In this document: one piece after another, positions 47,701 through 58,500 of the stretch
Position numbering within the stretch: position 1 is the stretch's first letter
How the letters are laid out: the number at the start of each line of letters is the position of its first letter
NCBI GenBank assembly: GCA_949361645.1
Contig: OX442432.1
Location: forward strand, 625,733 to 689,732
From: Spongilla lacustris
Taxonomy: Eukaryota; Porifera; Demospongiae; Spongillida; Spongillidae
DNA: 64,000 nt
Reading direction: 5' to 3'
Notes under the pieces: generated by a model
The model's database searches: none
Told to the model about the DNA's origin: nothing
What the model saw: only the letters and a program-made list of their open reading frames with translations
Position numbers and translations under genes: made by a program

Positions 47701-50700
47701 ACACCTGCGGCTACAGTTAACATCAATTCAACACCTGTGGTTACAGTTAACATCAGTTCAACGCCTGTAGCTACAGTTAACATCAGTTCAACACCTGTGG
47801 CTACAGTTAATACTAGTTCAACACCAGTGGTTACAGTTAACATCAGTTCAACACCTGCAGCTATAGTTAATACTAGTTCAACACCTGAGGTTACAGTTAA
47901 CATCAGTTCAACACCTGTGACTACAGTTAACATCAGTTCAACACCTGCGGCTACAGTTAACATCAGTTCAACACCTGCGGCTACAGTTAATACTAGTTCA
48001 ACACCTGTGGTTACAGTTAACATCAGTTCAACACCTGTGGTTACAATGAACATCAGTTCGACACCTGTGACTACAATTAACATCAGTTCAACACCTGTGA
48101 CTACAGTTAACATCAGTTCAACACCTGTGGCTACAGTTAATATCATTTCAACACCTGTTGTAACAGCTAACATCAGTTCAATACCTGTGGCAACAGCTAA
48201 CATCAGCTCAACAGCTAACATCAGTTCAACACTTGTTCAGAGTACAGCTGATATAAGTTCAACTATCAGTTCAACACCTGTGACTACAGTTAACATCAGT
48301 TCAACACCTGTGGCTACAGTTAATATCATTTCAACACCTGTTGTAACAGCTAACATCAGTTCAATACCTGTGGCAACAGCTAACATCAGCTCAACAGCTA
48401 ATATCAGTTCAACACCTGTGACTACAGCTAGCATCAGTTCAACACCAGTGACCACAGCTAATATCAGTTCAACACCAGTGACTACAGCTAACATCAGTTC
48501 AACACCTGTGGCTACAGCTAACATCAGTTCAGCACTTGTGACTATAGTTAACACTGTGGCAACAACTATCATCACACCAGCAACAACTGGAATTGTTACA
48601 TCAGGAGCTAAATCAGTTGCAGCAACATCAGCAGCTACTGGATTTTCATCAGTTGCAACTACACCATCAGTTGCAACTACATTAGCAGCTACTGGATCTA
48701 CATCAATTGCAGCTACATCAGCCACTACTGGATCTTCTTCATCAGTTGCAACTACATCAGCAGCTACTGGATCTTCTTCATCAGTTGCAACTACATTAGC
48801 AGCTACTGGATCCACATCAGTTGCAGCTACATCAGCAGCTACCGGATCTACATCAATTGCAGCTACATCAGCCACTACTGGATCTTCTTCATCAGTTGCA
48901 ACTACATCAGCAGCTACTGGATCTTCTTCATCAGTTGCAACTACATCAGCAGCTACTGGATCTTCATCAGTTGCAACTACACCAGCAGCTATTGGATTTT
49001 CATCAGTTGCAACTACACCATCAGTTGCAACTACATCAGCAGCTACTGGATCTACATCAGTTGCAGCTACATCAGCAGCTACTGGATCTACATCAATTGC
49101 AACTACATCAGCCACTACTGGATCTTCATCAGTTGCAACTACACCAGCAGCTATTGGATCTACATCAGTTGCAACTACACCAGCAGCTACTGGATCTTCA
49201 TCAGTTGCAACTACACCATCAGTTGCAGCTACATCAGCAGCTACTGGATCTTCTTCATCAGTTGCAACTACACCAGCAGCTACTGGATCTTCATCAGCTG
49301 CAACTACGCCAGCAGCTACTGGATCTTCATCAGCTGCAACTACACCATCAGTTGCAACTACATCAGCAGCTACTGGATCTTCATCAGTTGCAACTATACC
49401 AGCAGCTATTGGATCTACATCAGTTGCAACTACATCAGCAGCTACTGGATCTTCATCAGTTGCAACTACACCATCAGTTGCAGCTACACCAGCCACTACT
49501 GGATCTTCTTCATCAGTTGCAACTACATCAGCAGCTACTGGATCTTCATCAGTTGCAACTACACCAGCAGCTACTGGATCTTCATCAGTTGCAACTACAC
49601 CATCAGTTGCAGCTACATCAGCAGCTACTGGATCTTCTTCATCAGTTGCAACTACATCAGCAGCTACTGGATCTTCATCAGTTGCAACTACACCAGCAGC
49701 TATTGGATCTTCATCAGTTGCAACTACATCAGCAGCTACTGGATCTACATCAGTTGCAGCTACATCAGCAGCTACTGGATCTACATCAATTGCAACTACA
49801 TCAGCCACTACTGGATCTTCATCAGTTGCAACTACACCATCAGTTGCAACTACATCAGCAGCTACTGGATCTTCATCAGTTGCAACTACACCAGCCACTA
49901 CTGGATCTTCATCAGTTGCAACTACATCAGCAGCTACTGGATTTACATCAACTGCAACTACATTGGCAGCTACTGGATCTTCATCAGTTGCAACTACATC
50001 AGCAGCTACTGGATCTACATCAGTTGCAGCTACACCAGCAGGTACTGGATCTTCATCAGTTGCAGCTACGTCAGCAGCTACTGGATCTACATCAGTTGCA
50101 GCTACACCAGCAGGTACTGGATCTACATCAGTTACAGAAGGACTAACACCACCAGCAACAGCAGCAACAGCAGCAACAACTACTGGTGTCATTGGCGGAG
50201 TTGTTGGTGGTATCATTGTCTTGGTGGTTGTTCTTCTGCTGATCATTATTGTGTGTGTGGTAGTAATACGAAGGCAGAAGAAGGGCAAATATGTTCCTAG
50301 TAGTAGAGGCCTGGCAACAAAGTCAAAGGTATCTAAAGACTACTTTTTTGGAGAGGAAGAGAAGGTGGTAAGTACTTGGTGTGTTGTAAGCTCTCTCTGC
50401 AGTAAGGCGTTTGTGATACTGTGCATGGAAGTGTTTGTAGATGTGGCCTAACTGAAGATCTTGTCCTCTCCATGTATTAATACTTTTCTATGCCTGTTGT
50501 GACTGTGTAAATTGAAATTGTGTGTATAAGTGTGCTAATCCACAGGTTGCTGTATATACAGTAGTCTTAAGTTTGTTTTCCTCTGAACATTAGGAGATGA
50601 GTCCCATTGACATTGTTCCATTGGAGATTTCTCGGTATGAGCTGGAAGCCAATACACCCTACCATGGTACCATGAGCAATGGTCTCTCAGTGGATAACCA

Positions 50701-52206
50701 TATTAGCGGTAGTCGCACAGCCCTGAGGTCATCACAAGCACTATCACAAGCACTCAAGTCAAATGGAAAGGCACCTCTGTCAAGACATGGTTCTGTAAGA
50801 TGCTGAATAATACAATTCATTTGTTTAAAATTGCTAGCATAAACCACATATCCCGCTGCTAGCTTGGGGCATGCTTGTACTGCTAAGTAACTTATGGGAT
50901 TATTGAAGGAAGTGAGGGTAGCAGATTGACTTGAAAGTGGTTTTTAAAAATTTAAATTAAGTACAGTCAACATCCAGGTTAACAGCAACCAGTTTATGGC
51001 ATGAGGTAAGAGTTACACATTGGTTATGAAGTGTGATATACATACAAGCTATTATGCAACCTTACTTGCTGTTTCACAAACTTTTCTATCACCTTTTATG
51101 CTTTTTTCTGTTGCTTTTCACAGCACACATTATACACAGCAGATTCATCTGACATACCTCAATATGGCAGTGTTGTCAATAATGCACGAGCTTCACAGTT
51201 TGAGTCACCTGATGAGGATGACCTTATTGACCTGCAGTTCAGCGAGAATCTTGCGTCCCAACCCTATCTCTCCCTTGGACTCACCCCACCCTCTCAGTTG
51301 TCTCCAGATACCTCTGATATGGATTTCTTCCCATCCATGCCTCCCCCAGTTAGTGCGTCTGTTTCATCTCTTAATACCAGTATGGGCATATCTGTTGATG
51401 GACCCTTTGACGATACAATTGAAACTTCATTCATGCCAGAGGCAGCTCCTGTAGAACAGCATAGAAATCAACGAACATCCAAGAAGTCAAGAGTAGACAG
51501 TCGTCTTCCAACAGTGCCTGAGGCTGAAACTCCACCAGATTCTTACCACCACCGAGGGGTCCCAGAATTCAGTGGTTCAGGACACTCTGGGGGCATTGAG
51601 GATCCAACTTCCCTTGTGTTTCCGTCAGCATATTCCTCTCCAGCAGCATACCATGGTTCAAAAAGAAGATCCAACCCAAACAAGAGCAAGGATGCTGGAA
51701 TTACAGTAATGCAGAATGATTTTGCAGAGCATTCACAAGACACAACTTTACACAAGCCCTCACATGGTACGAGTCAGTCAGATGAGGTTTACCAGAAACT
51801 AGCAAGCAAGGAAAAGGAGATGCGAGAAGCTGCAAGGAAAGAAGAGTTGGCAAGGCAGAAGGAGCTCCTACGGCTAAAAAAGGAAGAGGAGGAAAGAATG
51901 AAGCGTCAGTCTACACAAGAAAAGATAAAAAGGGAGTATAATGGATGGCGATTTGATTACAATGGAGAACAAACCGCTGAGCAGAATAAAGCGAACATTG
52001 TATTAAAGCAAGCAGCTATGTTTGAAGCTGCAGCAGAACTAGCTGCTGAAGGAAGTCAGAGTCCAGGAGGAGTAAGACAATCAATGCGACGGACTAGTAC
52101 TAGCACCTCTGGTGCACAACGCAGCATTTCTAAAGAACTCTCGGATGCCGAGGGAAACATTGGAGATCCTATTAAGCACTCCCACGTTCAAGTAACAAGG
52201 CTGTGA
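41764..52206 (+). CDS. Giant mucin-like type I membrane protein with three tandem-repeat arrays and a coiled-coil tail
   Basis: Three phase-0 exons (41764-50367, 50594-50794, 51124-52206) give 3,295 residues. The chosen ATG opens MAANRVSPLSPLPYLILSLF and a signal-peptide end LCGPSCA; an upstream in-frame ATG at 41725 is possible. The ectodomain holds array A (Pro/Thr/Ser 15-mers), a 500-residue non-repetitive Ser/Thr-rich spacer, array B (decapeptides with an N-glycosylation sequon) and array C (Ala/Thr/Ser/Gly 12-14-mers). Then comes a glycine-led transmembrane helix (GVIGGVVGGIIVLVVVLLLI) with a basic stop-transfer (RRQKKGK). The cytoplasmic tail has about 410 residues, with proline-rich parts and a charged coiled coil (about 51790-52050). 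Overall form recalls transmembrane mucins or cell-surface glycoprotein stalks. I see no SEA, EGF or lectin domain and no recognised homologue. Confidence 0.85.
41906..44270 (+). repeat. Array A: 45-bp coding repeat (15-residue Pro/Thr/Ser mucin unit), about 52 copies
   Basis: The unit encodes VEPTPTSTTTTSSSM with E/V and P/S alternations. Shortened units (for example VEPTSTSSSM) are always in-frame deletions, so coding is kept. It is dense in potential O-glycosylation sites. The reverse-strand frame is a shadow. Confidence 0.95.
45826..48540 (+). repeat. Array B: 30-bp coding repeat (decapeptide with N-glycosylation sequon), about 90 copies
   Basis: The unit encodes TPVVTANISS. Variants at the hydrophobic and T/V positions are common, but N-x-S/T is kept in nearly all units, including NTSS and NINST variants. 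A few units carry Tyr (VYISS) or NIIS and lose it. Confidence 0.95.
48610..50135 (+). repeat. Array C: 36-42-bp coding repeat (Ala/Thr/Ser/Gly-rich)
   Basis: The units encode ATTSAATGSSSV and ATTPAAIGSTSV variants; lengths change by whole codons only. The array ends just before the transmembrane segment. Confidence 0.95.
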
Positions 52207-52388
52207 AATGTGTTTCATGTGTGTGTGTTGCAAATCATTATGATAAATATTTATTTTAATACATGTGTACTAAGAGCATGTCTACATGAGTGATGATGGT
52301 TGTACATAGCCACTCGGCACATAAAAACCTAAAATGAAAGGTATTGGCAACTCATTAGAGTTACATAGGCTGCCACGTGGCCGCAACG

Positions 52389-52420
52389 GCGCATGCGCAA
52401 TTCGAACCAGTGTTTGGCGC
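52389..52420. promoter_or_regulatory. Promoter elements upstream of TTLL5: NRF1-like palindrome and E2F-like site
   Basis: The palindrome gcgcatgcgc at 52389-52398 matches the metazoan NRF1 consensus core, and tttggcgc at 52413-52420 matches the E2F consensus. They lie 180 bp after the mucin-like gene's stop and about 150-180 bp before the first recognised TTLL5 exon. Binding is inferred from motif match only. Confidence 0.5.
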
Positions 52421-52568
52421 GCGGAGATTTCAAAATTCAGAATATGTCATCGGTTGAGCGAGCAACCAACTGTCACCAGTCTTCCGAACAGGCCACCAAG
52501 TCAGTTGTGGCTCGAGACACACATTATTGATGTCGTTTCTTCTTCCAACTCAGACCAGATATACCAAA

Positions 52569-55500
52569 CGTTGTGTTAACTGGCCCAAGTCAGAAAGTGC
52601 CCGTGTTGCTGTTTTCAGCTAACACAACACTTGTCCACCATGCGCGCCTATCTAGTAAGCTAGCTGCTTGTTCCACACCTCAGCCAACAGCATATATAAA
52701 CATATGGTTCTTGAATGTAAAGGTCAATATCGCTTGTCCTTCAAATTCGGAAGAAATGAGTGCAAACTTGTTCGCGCCCTTCTCTCGGCTCACGGATTTT
52801 CAGAGGTACACTGTTCAGGAAGCGCATTCTGCTATACTTACGTAAAAACATCATGCTAAAGCTAGAATTCATCTTTACGTGTTCTACCCACCACTAATAT
52901 ATAGTGCCTTACATTTAATTCGCACCGCTGTTTCAAAAACCATTAAATGAGTCACTTGTTCTTTCATACTAGCATTAAAGATAAAGGGTTATTGTTGCAA
53001 GTAGAAGCTTACGTTTGTAAATGTGTTACAATTTGGCATGTGTGCATTAGGTGAACTCAAGAAGTCCATACTTCAATCTCTTGTGGACTGGATCACACAT
53101 TCTGCCGCAACACTTGCTGAGGCATTTCCAGCCATATCAGAAAGTCAACCACTTTCCAAGGTACAGTTTTATCAAATTGTCACTTCTCTTATTTATAATC
53201 TCCATATAATGATGACCTCATCTTTCTTTATTCCCAATACCATTGTTTGCCTCCCTCCCTCCCTCCCTCCCTCCCTCCCTCCCTCCCTCCCTCCCTCCCT
53301 CCCTCCCTCCCTCCCTCCCTCCCTCCCTCCCTCCCTCCCTCCCTCCCTCCCTCCCTCCCTCCCTCCCTCCCTCCCTCCCTCCCTCCCTCCCTCCCTCCCT
53401 CCCTCCCTCCCTCCCTCCCTCCCTCCCTCCCTCCCTCCCTCCCTCCCTCCCTCCCTCCCTCCCTCCCTCCCTCCCTCCCTCCCTCCCTCCCTCCCTCCCT
53501 CCCTCCCTCCCTCCCTCCCTCCCTCCCTCCCTCCCTCCCTCCCTCCCTCCCTCCCTCCCTCCCTCCCTCCCTCCCTCCCTCCCTCCCTCCCTCCCTCCCT
53601 CCCTCCCTCCCTCCCTCCCTCCCTCCCTCCCTCCCTCCCTCCCTCCCTCCCTCCCTCCCTCCCTCCCTCCCTCCCTCCCTCCCTCCCTCCCTCCCTCCCT
53701 CCCTCCCTCCCTCCCTCCCTCCCTCCCTCCCTCCCTCCCTCCCTCCCTCCCTCCCTCCCTCCCTCCCTCCCTCCCTCCCTCCCTCCCTCCCTCCCTCCCT
53801 CCCTCCCTCCCTCCCTCCCTCCCTCCCTCCCTCCCTCCCTCCCTCCCTCCCTCCCTCCCTCCCTCCCTCCCTCCCTCCCTCCCTCCCTCCCTCCCTCCCT
53901 CCCTCCCTCCCTCCCTCCCTCCCTCCCTCCCTCCCTCCCTCCCTCCCTCCCTCCCTCCCTCCCTCCCTCCCTCCCTCCCTCCCTCCCTCCCTCCCTCCCT
54001 CCCTCCCTCCCTCCCTCCCTCCCTCCCTCCCTCCCTCCCTCCCTCCCTCCCTCCCTCCCTCCCTCCCTCCCTCCCTCCCTCCCTCCCTCCCTCCCTCCCT
54101 CCCTCCCTCCCTCCCTCCCTCCCTCCCTCCCTCCCTCCCTCCCTCCCTCCCTCCCTCCCTCCCTCCCTCCCTCCCTCCCTCCCTCCCTCCCTCCCTCCCT
54201 CCCTCCCTCCCTCCCTCCCTCCCTCCCTCCCTCCCTCCCTCCCTCCCTCCCTCCCTCCCTCCCTCCCTCCCTCCCTCCCTCCCTCCCTCCCTCCCTCCCT
54301 CCCTCCCTCCCTCCCTCCCTCCCTCCCTCCCTCCCTCCCTCCCTCCCTCCCTCCCTCCCTCCCTCCCTCCCTCCCTCCCTCCCTCCCTCCCTCCCTCCCT
54401 CCCTCCCTCCCTCCCTCCCTCCCTCCCTCCCTCCCTCCCTCCCTCCCTCCCTCCCTCCCTCCCTCCCTCCCTCCCTCCCTCCCTCCTAAAAAGAGTAATA
54501 TTACAATGAATAATATCTCAATATCTCATTCACACCCTGTCGCCCATTTTTGTTTAGGTCATCAGAGCTGACAAGAAAAGACAAGTTTTATCAAAACGTT
54601 AGACAGATGCAACACAAGAAGGTGAGTGTTGAGGCATTTCATTGGTGCCCAGTGCCCAGTCTTGGCTTGACTAGGGGTTGCAGCATTTCAATATAATTCC
54701 AAAAAGCTTTGTCCTTCCAGAAGAGACATCCCACTTTCTTTGTAAGTATTACACAAGTGACCTTCAGTGTATGGGATAGTGTTTGTCACTTAGTGCATGG
54801 TACTGGGCTTAAGTTTGTCTTGATTTGATCCTCCAGCTGCATTCAAGAAACTGGGAGGAGTATGGATCGTGAAGCCAGTAGCATCTTCACGAGGGCGGGG
54901 CATCTTTCTTGTCAACCATGTGAGTTTACTTGCTTCCTCCCTCCCTCCAGCCCCCCTCCCTCCCTCCCTCCAGGCCCCCCCCCCCCCCCCCCAGCTCTCT
55001 TAACCGTGTGTTTGCTGTGTTGATTCATTGTAGCCAAAGCAAGTGCCCACAGGAGAGGCTGTGGTGGTATCCCATTACATTGAGAATCCGCTGTGCATTG
55101 GCGGTAGGTTTGAAAAGTCCTTTGTTATCATCTCACTAGTGTACCCATGGCAGGGTTGAAGTTTGACGCTCGTCTGTACGTGGCTGTGACCTCTGTCGAC
55201 CCTCTGTGCATATACCTTTACCAAGAGGGGCTTGCTCGGTTTGCCACTGTGAAGTACGCGGGGGGAAACAGTGACCTTAGCAACCAGTACATGCATCTGA
55301 CCAACTACAGTGTTAACAAAGACAACCCTGAGTACATTAGGTAGGATGGGCATTGAATGGAGTACATTAGGTAGGAGGGGCATTGAATGGAGTACATTAG
55401 GTAGGAGGGGCATTGAATGGAGTACATTAGGCAGGAGGGGCATTGAATGGAGTGCGAGTGGCAGTAGATGGAGCGCATTAGATAGGAGGGGCATTGGATG

Positions 55501-58500
55501 GAGTACATTGCGCATTGTATAGGAGGGGCATTGGTAGGTGGAGTAGGCCTAATGGTGTGTTGGTGAAAGTTTTCAGCACTGCATTGTGGATCTCCATTTC
55601 TTCTTCTGTTCGGTTGCAGGTGCAGTGACCCTGGTTTAGAAGACTTTGGTAACAAGTGGAGTTTTAGTGCCCTGTTGCGACACCTCCAGAAGGAAGGGGT
55701 AGACATCACATGTAAGGAAGTGACTATCTTCTACTTCACAGTGGGAAGTATCCAACCAAACAAATATTAATGTACACCAAATTTGAAAATTGTCAAATAT
55801 TTACTTCAGGGTGAAAAAAATTAAATTCCATTTGACAGAGCCACTACCTAAGTTTATACATTGTTGAAATGGGAACGTCAAAGAGATGGTTGATTCATTG
55901 AGGATGAAATGGAGCAGCATTCCTGGGGGAGGAGATATGGGGTGATAGTGTTATAATTTGACTTCCACAGCAGTATAATTATAATTATATCTCCTGCATA
56001 CAACAACCCATACAGAAAGCTCTTCTTGTGCTTTTTTCACTGTAGATCTACTGCTTGTTAACAAAGGGAGCCATTATAAATTTACAACACCTTATTCATA
56101 CCCAGCATTCCAGTTTTAGAGTTGCTATAATATGGTTAGTAATTTTCAGAGGAGATGTACAAATGTTATTAAAACTAATAGTCAGTGATTAAGTGCTCAG
56201 ATTGCTAATATCCCTTTAGTGGTAGAGCTTCAATTACCTATATCTTGCCTAAACGCTAATAAAAATAAGGATTGATGGATGCTACCAAATGAAATAACAG
56301 CCATCTTTTTTCCATAGCACTGATGATGAGGATAGAGGATGTCATCATCAAAGCCATTCTCTCTGCTGAACCACAAATCTCAGCTGCATGCTTGCTTCTG
56401 CAACCTTACAGCAGAAACTGCTTCGGTATGATAACAACATTGCATGTATTATGTACACCTGTACAAGTATGTTACATGAATCACACCTGTACATGTATGT
56501 TACATGAATCACACCTGTACAAGTATGTTACATAAATCATACCTGTACATTTCACACCTTTACATGAGTCACACCTGTTCATGTATGTTACCTGAATCAT
56601 ACCTGTACATGTATGTTACATGAATCACACCTGTACATGTATGTTACATAAATCATACCTGTACATTTCACACCTTTACATGAATCACACCTGTACATGT
56701 ATGTTACATGAATCACACCTGTACATGTATGTTACATGAATCACACCTGTACATGCATGTTACATGAATCACACCTGTACATGTATGTTACATGAATCAC
56801 ACCTGTACATGTATGTTACATGAATCACACCTGTACATGCATGTTACATGAATCACACCTGTACATGTATGTTACATGAATCACACCTGCACATGTATGT
56901 TACATAAATCACACCTGTACAAGTATGTTACATTTGGGCATATTGTGCATGTATGTGTAGCGAAGTGGAAGGTGGGTGGGCCTTGTTGAGCAGTAATCTC
57001 AATCTAGAGTACGAACTTTGAATTTATTTGGAAAACTAAAACAAAAAGTTGTGCTCGCAGGTACATTAATGGGCACACGACATGCCAATGGTCCATGTAC
57101 GCTATGCTTGATGTCGCTGCCCTCTACAGAGCTCTATGGATTTGACATCCTTATTGACAAGAACCTGCAGCCATGGGTCCTTGAAGTGAACTTGTCCCCA
57201 TCTTTGGCATGGTAAGAGCCAGGAAACCTGTCCAAAGGACGTTCACAGCCCGGGGCTTACATTTACTGTAGCGACACGCCCCTGGACTTGAAGATTAAGT
57301 CAAACCTTGTAGCGGACCTGTTGTCTCTGATAGGTGAGGATAGACAACATGGCAACAAGAGCGTATTGAATGATTAACCTTTGAACCCAAGGGATCACTG
57401 CACACGATCCATGCACAGGACAGCTACATGCGCATACCAAGTTCAAAGCTGGGTCGAAGAAAGTATGTGTGCCAATAGGAATTGAACATGCACATGCACA
57501 TAGATGCACTGAGTACATACATGCACACATAGATGCACTGAGTACATACATGCACACATAGATGCACTGAGTACATACATGCACACATAGATGCACTGAG
57601 TACATACATGTACACATAGATGCACTGAGTACATACATGCACACGTATGCACATGCACACATAGATGCACTGAGTACATACATGCACACATAGATGCACT
57701 GAGTACATACATGCACACATAGATGCACTGAGTACATACATGCACACATATGCACATGCACACATAGATGCACTGAGTACATACATGCACACATAGATGC
57801 ACTGAGTACATACATGCACACATAGATGCACTGAGTACATACATGCACACATAGATGCACTGATTAATGCCATCTAATTGCTCTTACAGGCTGAGTAAAT
57901 TTACCCCCTACCCCATGCTAAGAATCGTGGTGTGTTTGGCCCATAATGGGGGCAGGCGACAGCCGCAGCCAGGCATGTAGCAGCTGTGCCTCGTACCACT
58001 GGGCCTACAGGGACCAATGGGTGACGCTGGTCACCATTGGGTCGGCCTGTGTCCCAAACCAAGACGCTGGTCATGGTTTGGTGGCTGTCCCAGGGTAGAA
58101 GCCCGGAGGGTGTCGCCCAAGTGAAACCCCCAAAATGGTTGGCGATTAGGATATGGTTTCAGGTTTGAGGAGTAGGGTATACAGCATGGGTACATACAAC
58201 TGGGTAATTGTTACTGTGCGGCCATAGTTCTAGTGTCAGATGGGTGGGTCAGGGGATGACGGATGTAGGTCCGGTACGCTGAACTTCGCCATCTGCCAAG
58301 CTTCTGGATGGTGTCCGAGGGAAGTCCTGCTCTGGCAGCTGCCGTGGCTGCACCAATACGAAGACTATGTGTGTTGTACTTGGCTGGGTTGTAGCCGCAT
58401 TGCTCCACCAAGGATTGGAAGGTGGAGCGGAAGCTCTTGGACGTAAGTGGCCTCCCGTCTCTAAAATGGAAGAGGGGCGATGAGTGGGTTGGACAGCGAC

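Noticed and set aside
48821..50146. 441-residue Leu/His/Gln frame on the plus strand
   Set aside because: Alternative frame of array C; no start context and no domain.
41844..50288. Long minus-strand frames (833, 331, 267 and 683 residues) opposite the mucin-like exon
   Set aside because: They are shadows of in-frame coding repeats with a multiple-of-three period. The plus strand has the signal peptide, sequons, transmembrane helix and spliced tail.
53023..54571. Three overlapping open frames of 420-488 residues made of Pro-Pro-Ser-Leu
   Set aside because: They are translations of the (CCCT)n array; the period gives open frames in every register, and the array lies in a TTLL5 intron.
57865..58100. 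tRNA- or SINE-like segment near the YR relic
   Set aside because: I found short inverted pieces (gaccaatgggtgac / ggtcaccattgggtc) but no cloverleaf or A/B box arrangement.
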